DNA of 64,000 bases, taken from positions 2,219,001-2,283,000 of the forward strand of contig NC_086254.1 of the NCBI RefSeq assembly GCF_021018805.1. Reading direction: 5' to 3'. Positions 1-11,600 of this stretch are shown here, piece after piece. A program made the position numbers and the translations under genes. The DNA is from Prinia subflava (taxonomy: Eukaryota; Chordata; Aves; Passeriformes; Cisticolidae). The notes beneath the pieces were generated by a model. The model saw only the letters and a program-made list of their open reading frames with translations. It was not told the origin of the DNA and did no database searches. Position 1 is the stretch's first letter, and each line of letters begins with the position of its first letter.

Positions 1-2124
1 CCCTGAGTGGGGCGAGCAAACACCCTGGGCTCTTGGTTCTGGGATGCCACAGAGACCACACAAACATCTTTCATTTTGCAGGTGACAGAGACCAAGCATT
101 GAATGTAAAACCAGTCCCCAGAGGGTCTGATGGCCCAAGAGCTCAACAGCCTGGGGACAAGAGTGGCTGCCAACCACCTCATCACACAGCCACTTCATGT
201 GGGACGTGTCCTTGAACAGTGCAGATCAGAAAGCCTGTGGAGCTAAGATGTAAAAACTCCAGTGGGTGACAGTCCAAACTGAGCAGAAACAGAGGAGAAT
301 CTGGTATCTTAATGTCACTCCTTTGTGTGCATGGCAAGAGCTTCACTGTTTAGACAAGTCCCAAACCAATCAGAAACAGCCTGTGATCTCCTCCAGCTTT
401 GAGCATCAGCCTGACACTCTCAGTCCCACCCCAGCACAGAACTGGTGTGATGTCCGTGTATGCCTTCTCCCCAAAGTCCCTACAATGTCCCCAAAGAACA
501 ACGTGTGACCCACAGAGATGTGTGATGACCCAGCTGCTCTGGCTGCAGCATCAGTACAGACCTCTCAGGATTTCCTCCTTTTGAAGGTCACCTTCAAGTT
601 CATCAGCAATAATGCATCATATTAACAAAAATCAGTAAGACAGTAATTCTCTAATCAAGAAAATTATTTCTTTAAAATAAGACCTGAAGAGTGTCTTAGA
701 GACACTTATGTAAGACAGATCTTAGATTAAGTTAAAGACAAGCATATAACATTAAAATATTCACAGACTTCCACGATTTCCTCTTTTCCTTTACTTGAAA
801 AAAACCCCACTGCCACATTTCCACAGTAAGCCCCACACATCCCTGTGAACCACTGAGAAACTACTGAGAGAAGTGTTTGTGGTAATGGTGATTTTCAGAG
901 GGCTGGACCCTTAACATCTAGGAGACCTCTGATGAGAGGAAAAGAAAATCCAGCTCATGCCCAACAAGTTTGAATTCACTACATATACTTTGAGGAAAAC
1001 AATGAGCTCTGAAAATAAAGGCAGCACTTCCACGTTAGCAAAGCTAAAGGTGAAAAACACCACAACAATTAAGGCACTTATGGCTAAGGCACTTTGGGTT
1101 CAGCTTGTAGCACTGGCTTGTTGCTAGTCCTTATCCTGTGACCTTCACCATGCTCTGCAGAGTCTCTAAAGATTTCTGCATGTAATGACCTGGCCACCTA
1201 AGCTAGGCTTAGACTTCTAAATACCTTCAAGCAGCTGAGTCTAAACCCCTTTATGGCTTCAGATACACATCATCAGAACAGACATTAGTATTCCTTCCTC
1301 CTTTCCAGCCTATTTGAACGGTAATTGTTTTAAGATACTGACCATCTCTCTGTGCACACAATCCTTCTGAGCTCAGTTCAGCGTGGCATATCCATATTTT
1401 TAAATCCCTCTGCTGACACGTATCCGAACGAGAGCACTGTGCCAGCACAAAAGAACTCGAGTGAATCTGATTGCTGTCATCACAACGTTCAACTTGAGTG
1501 ACACATTAAACATGTAAAACTGAACAGCAAAGAGTTTGGGACTGAAAACTAAATCCTGGCACAGGCTGAAACACAGGCAAGGGCTTATTTCTCCTCTTGA
1601 CTTTTATCTTCAGCATGATCTTCCAAAGTGTGGGCAGGAGGAGGGCAAAGAAGCTGCTGAGCCATGACATGACTCGTCCAAGCAACACGGCCACGCACGG
1701 GGGACAGCCACGACTGTGTGCACAGCCCCTGGGGAGGGGTGCCCTGAACAGAGCCCAGCAGTCTCACATTTGCCATCCTTTTATTCCCACACTGATTAAT
1801 ACAAACCCAGATCATTGGCGATTATTTTGTAGCAATCAAAGGATGCCTGGTCACAAGAGCTGCAATTTTCAGAGAACTGGATCAGTTCACCTACAATGTG
1901 GCACCAATGCACACCCATGCAGGCAAATACAACGTGCACATGCATGGCAGGAGATGCCAAACACCAAAACTCATCTCCAACCTTCAGTTCTTCCATCACT
2001 GCTCCAGCCTGTCACTTGCCTGAGTGGGCAGTGGGCCAGAGGCTGCCTGCACACTGAGGCCAGCTCAGAATTCCCACCATGGTGAGTGGTACCAGCTCAG
2101 AGGCTCACAGCTCCCACACCTCTG
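1..2124. other. Non-coding stretch, no gene recognised
   Basis: No frame here looks like a protein I know. The part from about 600 to 1130 is AT-rich. A 7-bp inverted repeat with a 3-base loop (agtgtct/agacact) lies near 690-706, and the 9-mer taaggcact occurs twice near 1070 and 1086. From 1560 to 2060 the sequence is GC-richer with several open frames on both strands, a pattern expected from composition alone. I see no promoter, splice pattern or repeat family that I can name. Confidence 0.6.
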
Positions 2125-2330
2125 GAGGGGATGGATGGCAGGATAAAGACTGAGAGGGCAAAGTTCCTCCCACTGTAAGCAAAGATCAAGTTCATGGCCA
2201 CCCGAGGAACCTGAATGTGCACAAGTCTGTAGGACCTGATGAAATGCATCCTGGAGCCCTGAAGGAATTGCTGATGGAGTTGCCAAGCCACTCTCCATGG
2301 TATTTGGGAAGTCATGGCAGCCAAGGGCAG
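2125..2330 (+). mobile_element. CR1 LINE fragment, reverse-transcriptase region (plus strand)
   Basis: The plus-strand translation from about 2215 gives HKSVGPDEMHPGALKEL, which matches the HKS-GPD-HP--L-EL block just upstream of the reverse-transcriptase palm in avian CR1 ORF2. Upstream DNA (about 2140-2215) also reads like the matching CR1 linker, with a run like aaagttcctcccac. Similarity fades after the gtcatggcag stretch near 2315. Neither the 5' end nor the 3' UTR is present, so this is an internal, inactive scrap of a much longer element. The call rests on remembered family sequence; alignment to avian CR1 consensus sequences would set the ends and subfamily. Confidence 0.85.
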
Positions 2331-3184
2331 GACTGCAATTACCACCTGTGGCTCAGGACAAGCAAAAACCACTCTGCACTCTCCCAGGCTGAGTGTGACC
2401 CTGCACCCTCACAAGTGCTCGTGTGCCTCAGAAGCAGAGGAGATGGTGGGCACCACCTCAGCAGCACCGTGCCAGGGAGGCCCAGAGCACCTCCAAGCAC
2501 CACCAGCCAAACACGAGCCCAAACAGCTCCACACTGGCATCAGCCATCCTGTCCCACTGCAGACTGGAGGAACCAGATAACTCATGGCCATCAGCCGTGC
2601 CTGAACTCCTGTCCTTGCTCAGCCCTGTAACCAGCACCCCGGGCTGCCCAGACTGCCTGTGGCCACTTGCACACCCATGTCCATGCACCAGGTGCCTCAG
2701 GAGAATGTCCAGGAGGGGAAAGGCTTGGGCACTGCACATCTTGCACATTTGAACTGAATTTGTGCCTCCAGCACAGAGACTGCACAAAAACAGAGGAAGG
2801 GAAGAGCTCACCATTGCCATTGCTGGCAACAGCCCAGCCCTGGAGGAAAGCTCTGCATCCCACTCAGATCTCCCAGTGATGCAGCAGAGAGAGCCCCATA
2901 CAGGACAAGGCTGAGCAGCAGCAGGTTCCCCTGCCCATCCACTCCAGGCACTCGGTATTTACACTGCTGGCACAAGAGTTAACCCACAGTCTTTAATGAG
3001 AACAGACCCGACGCTCCCAAGCAGCCTCTTGGCACAAGCTCTCATCTGTATCTTAAATTCATGTTTACGAAGGCCAAACGTGCACCAACACTGCTGTTGT
3101 GTTGGCTCTTTGCTTTGATTGCCCTTTTTGGCCAAAGTGCAGCCGAGATGTCGATGCCACAACCCAGCACAGATGTGCAGGGCA
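2331..3184. other. Non-coding stretch, GC-moderate
   Basis: The segment is rich in cag and cca runs (about 2400-2750), so open frames occur on both strands in several phases. None resembles a known domain. No repeat family was recognised after the CR1 scrap ends. Confidence 0.55.
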
Positions 3185-3540
3185 CACAGCAGTCAATTAG
3201 TTTCAAATAGAGTCATACATGCTTTTCTGGAAAACATTATGAAGAAAAGCTGTCAGTCCTGAATGCATATTATCTCTAATTAATCCCATAAAAAAAAATT
3301 AAAAGGATGGTTGCCTGGTAGCGTTGCAAGAACCGTTTTGTAATTAATATGACCTTCATCTCCATATGGTAATTAGCAAACATTTATATTACCATTAAAA
3401 AGACTATGTTCATTACATAACCTCACTTTTTTCTATTAGGTAACAGAACCAGTAAAACCAATTTAGTCAAAGCCTTGAACTTGCACAAATACCCCAAATA
3501 AATACAGCCAAAGCTACTTTTTTTTTTAATGGACACTTGC
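3185..3540. promoter_or_regulatory. Candidate conserved non-coding element / enhancer
   Basis: This is an AT-rich block between GC-richer neighbours, dense in homeodomain-type cores. TAATTAATCC at 3277-3286 combines a paired-type core with an OTX/bicoid-type TAATCC. A second TAATTAAT lies at 3341-3348, and CATATG followed by GGTAATTAGC covers 3363-3377. A gttgcc...gcaa stretch near 3310-3329 keeps a CpG and recalls half of an RFX X-box. No repeat family explains the block. Conservation is inferred from this texture and has not been observed. Confidence 0.35.
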
Positions 3541-3811
3541 TGGCTGATGTGAAACCAGCAGAAGATGATTCCTGAGGCTCTGGCAGGAGGGCTGCACGCT
3601 GCTCCCCCTCCCAAGGAAAGGCTGGCACACGGGTGGCAGGGCAGGAGTGTCCCACGAGTGCTCAAGGAGCTCCTGGAGCCAGTTCCTGCTCACCTCACAG
3701 AGCCCTGCGTTACCTGCACCCCAGATCCCACGCTGGGCAGTGTCCTGCCTTTCCCAGGGACACAGCCCCACGCCCAGGTGATGGATCCTGAGCAGGGACA
3801 CAGCTCAGGAC

Positions 3812-3892
3812 TAACTAGGACTAACAAAAATATGTAGAAATGAGAAAAATAGTTGACTGAGAACTGCAGAAGAAATTCAGAGATTCCCAGGC
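3812..3892 (+). repeat. 81-bp perfect direct repeat, copy 1
   Basis: The 81 bases from taactagg to cccaggc recur without any mismatch at 4770-4850, in the same orientation and 958 bp downstream. The flanks of the two copies differ. In copy 1 the start is preceded by caggac, so that aggactaac is nearly tandem. The ends do not look like LTR termini and no target-site duplication is evident. Confidence 0.95.
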
Positions 3893-4769
3893 CCCAGCTC
3901 TGCTGCCAGCACTGCAGCAGGCCCTCCTGGCTGTGTGTCCCTCATCCATGAGCATCGGTGGTGGTGACGCCACCTCCTCTCCAAAGGCCAAACAGAAACG
4001 TCTGTAGAAAAAACTCAGACTTCATTGCTAATACCAACATTAATCTATTTTCTCCTCCTCGAAGCCAGGTTGTTCTACTTCAGGGAACACTAATGGTCAG
4101 CACTTCTATTGATAGTTTCTCTGCTCATATTAATCCAAAATTTCCTACGCTGTTTTTTTTGCATGCTGCAATCACTCCTACTCCCTGGAGTGACTCACCA
4201 TTTAACTGGTTTGCTAACAGAGGACCTGATGTACCAGTCAACAACAATAAAAACCCATTATCACACTGTACTTGTTTTTCACAGAGGTGGGAGAACTTGT
4301 GGTTAAGTCATTCAACAATGCCATAACTGAAAATGCAGGGGAGAAATATGATCAAAACCAAAAAGCACACTTGCCCACACACTTCCCTACTCCTCCAACA
4401 CATCTGCGAGTGAAAAGCAAAACCTCAACCTTCCCATAGTTTGAATTCTGCTAATAACAGTTATGCTTTACAAACATGCATTTCCTGCTCCTGATGAAAG
4501 CTGACAGCTCGCACGGGGGGAACGACACCAACGACTCGTGCTAATCAGTGCTTTCATCAAAGAGGACGACATGATGTACATCTAATCCAAGGGAGCTTTC
4601 TCTTTCACTTGCAAGCTGAATATTGACAAAAAAAAAGAAGGGAATTACTAATTGGAAAGATGACATGAAAATGCTAATGAGGTTGTTAGGTTGACAGGGC
4701 TGGGAAAATGTAAATTTTATATACATGTGTGTATATATATTTCTAATAATTCTTCCACTATAAATGATT
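3893..4769. other. Unique 877-bp interval between the two 81-bp repeats
   Basis: The left half (to about 4440) is ordinary non-coding sequence with a short ggtgg/ccacc hairpin near 3958-3972. No integrase, protease or other mobile-element coding was seen, so the interval does not look like the body of a retroelement flanked by LTRs. The right half is described separately as a regulatory candidate. Confidence 0.6.
4440..4765. promoter_or_regulatory. Candidate conserved non-coding element with CpG patch
   Basis: AT-rich flanks surround a short segment at about 4507-4542 that keeps five CpGs (in gctcgcacggg, aacgac, aacgac and ctcgtgc) in otherwise CpG-poor DNA. ATTA/TAAT cores follow (attactaatt near 4646, gctaatgagg near 4673). 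Retained CpGs in AT-rich non-repeat sequence suggest constraint or low methylation. No function can be assigned. Confidence 0.3.
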
Positions 4770-4850
4770 TAACTAGGACTAACAAAAATATGTAGAAATG
4801 AGAAAAATAGTTGACTGAGAACTGCAGAAGAAATTCAGAGATTCCCAGGC
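4770..4850 (+). repeat. 81-bp perfect direct repeat, copy 2
   Basis: This copy is identical over 81 bases to 3812-3892. It is preceded by an AT-rich tract (ataaatgatt) and followed by tccaggagct, unlike copy 1. Perfect identity of non-coding sequence suggests a recent duplication, gene conversion, or an assembly artefact. Confidence 0.95.
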
Positions 4851-5229
4851 TCCAGGAGCTCACCAAAGTCAAACACCCAACTCACACCATCTTTCTGCAA
4901 GTTCCAGCGATTTTATTCCCCCACAATTTCCCATTTTAAATGACGTTCAGGCTCCCACTAAATGACTTGAATGCATGAGGTGAGAGAAATCCATGGACAG
5001 GTTAACCAGGCTGAGCAGTGGGATGTCTGACACTGCCCCCAGCACATCTTGCACACCCCGAATGCTCACACTCAGCACGGGCAGCATGGAAGCACCAGCA
5101 GCACCAGGAAAGTTCCCTTCAGAATTTACCCAAAAGAAACACACACCTCGTGCATAAACACTACACAAGACCTCAAAGCAGCTGCCTTGTCTTTTTTCTT
5201 CTGAGGCAGCCAAAAAAACATGTGGGATT
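4851..5229. other. Non-coding stretch
   Basis: Mixed composition with a run of gcagcacc-type sequence near 5085-5110. No gene, repeat family or clear regulatory block was recognised. Confidence 0.5.
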
Positions 5230-5500
5230 GCGATAGCAATGTACTGTAAACTTATCATAAAAGCGGGAGAGAGAAACCAGCTACCAGCTGTGAAGAATAT
5301 TTGCAACTGTAAATATTGTATTTCAACTGTAGAGAGGGTAAATACCATGTTATGGAAATGCCTCCTTTATCGATCAGCTCATCAGAAAGGAGAAAGAGAG
5401 AATATAATTTGGTAGTTCTCAGCAGCACCGAGTTTTGCAGACATTGAGAATGTATTTTTGAGATACTGCCTTCCATGAACAGCAACAGAGATCAGCTTGC
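5230..5500. promoter_or_regulatory. Candidate conserved non-coding element
   Basis: AT-rich, non-repetitive sequence with retained CpGs (gcgatagc, agcggg, atcgatcagc, accgag) and near-duplicate short motifs: caactgtaaatattg is followed closely by caactgtagag. The composition contrasts with the neighbouring stretches. Low confidence, because only cross-species alignment can show conservation. Confidence 0.28.
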
Positions 5501-5879
5501 TGATGAATGAATGCAATAACTTCCATTCCAACACCTGCAAGGAATACCTTGCTTCCACTTATTTTGGAAAAAATGCAACTTGAAGAATCAAAGAATCATG
5601 GAAGTTTCATTTCTATTGGTTTTATTTATTTCTGCTTCATGGTATCTCTTATGACACCAATCCAGGGCAAAGTCCACATGCGAATTTTAAAGTATTTTAA
5701 GAGCACCACAGGCCTTGCCCTGCTGAGTTGAGTCCACTTGGAGCATCACGTAAGTGAGGAGGATATGACAAAACCAATCCTATGCACAGTAATGCCCATC
5801 ATTAAAAAGTACAAGTGGAAAATGAATTTTTTCGTCTTTCTCTGAGGTAAAAAGGAAAAAAAACCAAAAGAACCCTTGC
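5501..5879. other. Non-coding stretch
   Basis: AT-rich. The agaatcaaagaatcatgg run near 5584-5602 recalls the octamer tail of CR1, but the sequence beside it does not follow CR1, so no element is called. Confidence 0.5.
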
Positions 5880-6200
5880 CCTAAGTATGGAGATTAATGC
5901 AAATACAACCATCTTGTTTTGTATGATCTATCCAACTTCGAGTAAGACCAAGAGAGATGGTAGCAATTAGGAGCTTGCCCAATAGCCAGAATTTATGACT
6001 CTGAATATTCCCAACGTCGGCATTTGCGGTGCACGCCTCGCAGCCCCTGCAGGGTAAATCCTCCTGATGGAGAGCCATGAAAGGGGAGCCTCCAAACAGC
6101 CATTTATTCTTTTAAAAGTACCTTCTCTGGTAGAAGGTAGCAAACAAATGCCAATATTACACTGCAGCCTATTGACATGAATGACACTGTAGAAACACAT
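5880..6200. promoter_or_regulatory. Candidate conserved non-coding element with POU octamer
   Basis: A perfect octamer ATGCAAAT lies at 5897-5904, overlapping a TTAATG core. CpGs are retained in aacgtcggc, tgcggtgcacgcctcgc (about 6012-6040). The block is unique and not GC-biased. It is read as a possible enhancer; no gene can be attached to it. Confidence 0.33.
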
Positions 6201-7620
6201 CAGGGCCCTGGAAGCACCAGGGGGGACAAGAAGCTGCCAAAAATCCGACTGTACAAATGAGCCTGTTCAGCTAAGAGGGTGTGTGCACCACAAATCTCCC
6301 TCACTCCCCACCTCTATTCCACAAGCAGAGCCAAAGTCCGTGCAGATCTCAGCTCATTCTACACAGCTTTAAATGAAACTTCAGTAACACACAGCAGGTA
6401 ATCTCCAGACTTCCAGGTCTCCCTTCACTCTGGGCAGCAGTGGGAAATGTCTGTCCTCCCTAAGGCAATAGGACAGCACGTCTGCCATAACTCCAAGTGA
6501 AACCAAGTGGAAGGGAGGATAATCTGTATTGGAAAATGCAGCACACTCTTTCATTAGTTTGTCAGAATAGAACGAGTCTGGTGAAACCATCTTTTATTTT
6601 ATAACATTCCCCATACAGCTGAGAATTTCAGAGGTACTGGGCAAGGGATTGGGTGCCCCTCTGAAGCAAGTGAGGTCTGAGTGCTTGGGACTCCTCATGT
6701 TGAGAAGCCCTGCTGGTCTGGGACATACCAAGGTCAACCTGACAGAAATCCTCAGTCCTGGGAGCCTCTCTCAGCTGGTTTATTGACTCTGCAGTGACAA
6801 TTCCCTACCTGCAACCAAAAGCAAGGCAAGATGGAAGAAAAATTTCACCCCAAGGTGAGATGTGACTGCCACCCACCATGTTCTGAGGAGCCACTTCTTT
6901 CCCATCAGGGCAATAAAACCAGAGCAGAGTTACAGGCCAGCTCCTCACTCAGGAATATTTTGTGAATGAATCATCCTTCCTTTGTGCTGGCTGCAAAGAT
7001 CTGTCAGACAAGGGCAGCTGCTCCAGCGGGTGGGAAGTCAAACGGAGACCTGGACACGGCTGAGGGAAGGGCTGCAGCAAAGGCAGTGTGCAGCAGCTCA
7101 TATGAACCAGCACAACAGCTCCAGGCATGCCTGGGAAACACTCAGGGAGTGGAATTTAATTTCTGGCTTAATAATTCCTTTCTTTATACATGAATTTTTC
7201 TGAAGAGAACATCAAATCCCATTTTCATTGGGGATGGCTGCATTGAATCAGCAAGCTGAATGGGAACTGTGTAATGCAGCTCAGCAAAGGAACAGGGTTT
7301 AATTCTGCAGCCCAAGGCAGGAGCAGCCCCTACGTGGGTCAGCCCAGGGCAGGACTTCCCTGTTTGCATTTTACCAGCTTGACTCACAACACACTGAACT
7401 AGAAGACTCCTCAAGTCCAATTTTTTTTGGTTTTTCACCTCTGTCTTCACAGAGTCTGCACTACCTTTCATCTGTAACTCTGGGATAATGACAGGTTCCA
7501 ATAACCACTGCTGTCTTTGGAGGTATCATACAGATATTTTCTCTTGTTCTGAGGTTCTCTGGTGAACCATCATTATACAACTCAGAGCTGGATCCTGCTC
7601 CTGCACAGCAGCGATTTTGC
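6201..7620. other. Non-coding stretch
   Basis: No gene or repeat family was recognised. Open frames near 6966-7203 are short and have no domain signature. The sequence turns AT-rich after 7150. Confidence 0.55.
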
Positions 7621-7685
7621 AAAGTAAAACAATGACCAATAAAATAAAACAATGACCAATAAAGTAAAACAATGACAAATAAAGT
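7621..7685 (+). repeat. 20-bp tandem repeat, about 3.2 copies
   Basis: Three 20-base units (7621-7640, 7641-7660, 7661-7680) share the pattern aaagtaaaacaatgaccaat, with one change in unit 2 (aaaa for aaag) and one in unit 3 (caaat for ccaat). A partial fourth unit runs to 7685. The array abuts the truncated 5' end of the CR1 copy that follows. Confidence 0.95.
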
Positions 7686-7815
7686 GTCCAAGGCCAGGCT
7701 GGATGGGGCTTGGAGCAACCCGGTCTAGTGGAAGGTGTCCCATGGCACAGAGTGGAACTAGAGGATCTTTACAGTCCCCTCAACCCAAACCAGTTGGTGA
7801 TTCTGTGAAATTGGA
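7686..7815 (+). mobile_element. CR1 LINE 3' end, 5'-truncated (plus strand)
   Basis: The segment follows the CR1 3' UTR: aggccaggctggatggggc, then tctagtggaaggtgtcc, then ggaactagaggatcttt, and ends in a single gattctgtga octamer-type unit near 7799-7809. Only about 130 bases remain, which fits the strong 5' truncation usual for CR1. The final octamer repeat is reduced to about one unit. It is not autonomous and carries no coding region. Confidence 0.92.
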
Positions 7816-8359
7816 TCAGGCAACTGCAAGCACAACACAACCATCACTCATTCCAGTCTTGGGAGAGTTGGTTCTTATCAACCAGCTTTAATCCATTTCA
7901 AAGAAAATACTGTTATTCAGATTTTGTTGTTGTTGCTTTCAAAGTAAAAAACTCGTAACAGCATACTTACTTGTCTAAACCCCGCAGAAACAGTACAATT
8001 CTCTTCTAATTTAAAATACAAATAAATCAGGTTACCTGCCTCAGCTTCCCAGAGACCTGGGAGGAAATGGAGCTGAATTCATGACTCGCCTCTCCAAAGC
8101 CCTTCAAGGCTCCTTGCTCACAGGTAATACAAACATGCATTGCCAAAACCCAAAGCTGTAAACACATGAAAGCTGCTTTCAAGAAAGATGCTGCCCCGAC
8201 CGCCCACCGCTAAATCCAAATCAGGGATGGATTTTCCATGCTGGCAGTGTTCAGAAAAACCCTCAGAAACCCGGTGTTCATCCGAAATGTTACCATCATG
8301 AGGCACACAGATACCAGTCACTCTCTGGTGAAGATTTTCCTAATGCTGAGCAGGGAAGC
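7816..8359. other. Non-coding stretch, partly regulatory-looking
   Basis: The stretch is AT-rich to about 8040. From about 8190 to 8290 several CpGs are retained (ccccgaccgcccaccgc, cccggtg, tccgaa). A 67-codon frame on the minus strand covers part of this without a recognisable domain. Confidence 0.45.
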
Positions 8360-8680
8360 TGAGATTAAAGGTTCACTATTCCCTACTGAAAATTAATTTT
8401 CTACAGTTGTTAAAAAACTTGTTTCTCTAGGAAAATGACTCACTTGACTAGATAAACACTTCTATCTCCTCTAGGAAAACGTGTTTCCTTGAACCTTGTG
8501 ACCTTACATTATACAGTTTAGTATCATCACAGAACAGTATTTCGTTTTTTGTGCAGTTTTAGAAGGTAAATCCTAACCACCGCTGGGAAAACATTTGAAA
8601 TATGTTTTTAACACTGCCTTAAAAGAATTAACATGCTTGTTTTCTACCCCAAACCTGCTACCATCTTGTTAATTACCAGG
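8360..8680. promoter_or_regulatory. Candidate conserved non-coding element with AP-1 site
   Basis: AT-rich unique block with a consensus AP-1 site TGACTCA at 8436-8442 and a GAAAATTAATTTTC palindrome near 8389-8402. It has the texture of a distal enhancer, but conservation is unproven. Confidence 0.3.
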
Positions 8681-11600
8681 CATGTTTCATGTGCATTTTC
8701 AAAGTGGAGAACAAAAGGTTTGGGAGGAAAAGGAATTTAGTGATGCATAAGATGTCCTGCTGAAAACAGAAGGTGTTTTTCAGTTTTAAAACTAACTTGA
8801 ATTGTAATTTGTACTCCACATCTCCAGCATGGACACAGATGATTGTCTTGTGCAGCAACAGGCTGGGGGGAAAGGCAGAGCTACACAACCCCCAGCAACA
8901 GCCAAAGCCTGAGGAAGGTTTTGATGTGAACAAATGAACTCCCAGGACTCAGGGTTTGGGGATGGCCACGCTCAGAGCACCTTCCCAGGCACCCTCCAGT
9001 GCTCCACCAGACCACTGATGTCTTCCCAAAGCTTGGAGCACTCATCAGGACTGGAGCTTTGTTTGTGCTCAGCATTCCTGTGGGTCTGAGTTCTCTGTGC
9101 AAATCAAAAGCCCTGGCTCCCAAAGGAGGGGGATGAAGGCCCCATGTGAGCTGGAGCCATGCAGCAGCAAACCAGGTGCCTTTTATTTCAATATTTGGCT
9201 GATAGATCTATATCCAGCAGGGATAGAAAAGTCCTTTAGAAAACACAATATTCAATTTCCTTTTCATCTCAGGGATGCAAGCCAGGCTTGGTGCCTTAAA
9301 AACCTGGTGCTGCAATAATCTTTTTGTCTTTTTTACCTTTTTTTTTTTTTTTTTTAATGAGGAAACTTTCATTCCCCTCGAAGGGCTGATCTGAGTGAAC
9401 AGGCACCAATGACAACAGTGCTGCAAAGATTTTTTTGAAGGAAGCCAAAACCAAAGTGTAAGAGATTAAAGAGACAACTCCCTCACAAGCCAAATGATTA
9501 AAGCCTTCATTCTTTGAAACAAGCATTTCCTTGAAATAATAAAAAACAAAAGGAAGACTAACACTACTCCAGGTCTCCACCAGTTTACGCTGCTGCCTGC
9601 CAGGTTTTTCTTGGAGTTCTCCAGGCGCATGGGACACCCCATGGAAATCACCCACGGATACAGCAGGGTCTGCAGCAGGGCCACAGCTGTCATGTATTCC
9701 TTGGCATTTCCTTCACATGCACAACAGATTAATAACAGTTTTCTTTGGGATCTGGATTATGCCCCAGAGAAGCAGAACTATCAAGAGCCTGCAAGCACCA
9801 AGATTTAGTCCTTGTCATTCAGAGGGAAAGTTCTTCGGGATTCAGGATTTTCCCGTGTGCAAGGAGGGATGTGGCTGCAGCAGCACACTAAAGATATCCA
9901 TAATCTACCTCCCTGCCCCAAGCTGAAAATGATCTTCTGTTTGATATGCTGAGCAAATTCCCAAGTGCCTGTTTGCCACAGGACATTTTGCGGCAGTCTA
10001 CAAAGGTAAGGTTAATGTCATCCAAGTGTTTGTCCTGTGAGCAGATCTGCTCCTTTGCTCCCGAACATGCAGGAAATGCAAAGCCAACATGCATTCTCCT
10101 GCAGGAAATCTCAATCACTTTACCATTTGGATTTGTGCTTTTTTCAAAACTGCAACTTTCAGGAAAAAAATGTGTTTATTGTGAAAAAAACCTCACAAAC
10201 AGGTACCATTTAGGGGAGGAAAATTAAAAAAAAAGAAAAAGAGGTTAACCTCTATTTTGTAATAAAACCAAATGACAGTCCTCTCTTCTGCAAAGCATTG
10301 GCTGGTAAGAACAATTCTGTTCTTCTCTTGGTAACATTACTCTGTCTTTTTAAATATACTCTTCATCCATTAACTTTGACTTCTTATGTGTCTAATTCAC
10401 AGCTACACACCAAACAAATTATCTGGAATTAAAAACATCTCACTCATTTCCTCTTCCCACACCTCCATGCCACGTCTTACAAAATCATTTTGCCATGAGA
10501 TGTCAGAAGGAATTACTAACTCCTTTGCAGGGGGCTGGTGGAAAGGCAGATTCCCTTTGCATGACACAACAGTCCCACGGCCAAGGTTTGCATTTGGAGG
10601 ATTTGATTCAGTTCAGCCTCCCCAACAAAGAGGCTGCCCCTATTTTCTGCCTACATGATCAACAGGGAAATGCTGCTGATTCCTGAGCTGTGGTGTTTTT
10701 CCTCCTCCCCCATCAGCACAGCCTCCCACATCCAGCATAAGAAATGACTGTAGAAAAGTCCACTTAATCACCTCCAAGCTTCATTTACATTTCATATCCA
10801 TATCTCATCTACCTAGCTCCTCCCTCTTCTACAGCAGCTTCTCAATCCATCATCTGTTTTTTTCTCTGCAATCATCACTTCTGTTTTTAATTTACACTGC
10901 GTTCTCCCCTCAGGAATTCTGCTCAAGGAGGGCACATGCAGGATGAACAGTACTGATGCACCCTTGGGACTTGCTCCATTTTCTGTGGACCTCTCACCAT
11001 CCCTCTGCAGCCTTTTCTGCCCAGCCACCAGCTGTGCCCACCACCATTCAGGTACCTGTTGAACACTAATGTATTTCTCCCTGAATTGTCCCTATGAGCA
11101 TGCCAGAGTCACTTCAGTGGCTTCCTGCAGCTCCAGCTTGAACTCTTCTGCAGCTCCTCCAGCTCTTTCACTTCATGAGCATCAGCTGATGTGGCAGTTT
11201 CCTTTAACTGGTTCCCATCCAACCAGCATCACTCCACTACAGAAAGGAGAGATTTTACTCTCCGATAACCCCAGCACTGCTTTGAAGGAGCAGACCTGTT
11301 CTGTGGCTTGGGATCAATCCCAGCAGGACAGACCCCACCGCTGGATGACAACTCCTGATGGACTGAAACCATCCCAGCTGAGCCACAGCACAAACACTGA
11401 CACAACCTCTCTGCTTCACCGCTGGCTCAGCCTGGAGAAACCTTCATCACAAACTCACACAAATTCCACTGCAGCAGCAGGACACACCCTTTCACCCTGG
11501 CCCTGCATCAGCCACACAGCCCACGTGTGGGGCTGCCCCTCAGGTGAGAACAGCCCACAGCAGTGCAGGAGGTGCAATGGGACCACAAGGGACAGCAACA

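Noticed and set aside
3812..4850. The 81-bp repeats as LTRs of a small retroelement
   Set aside because: The ends lack TG...CA termini, no target-site duplication or primer-binding site is seen, and the interval has no coding trace.
5584..5602. agaatcaaagaatcatgg resembling the CR1 terminal octamers
   Set aside because: The sequence on either side does not follow the CR1 3' UTR, so the likeness may be coincidence.
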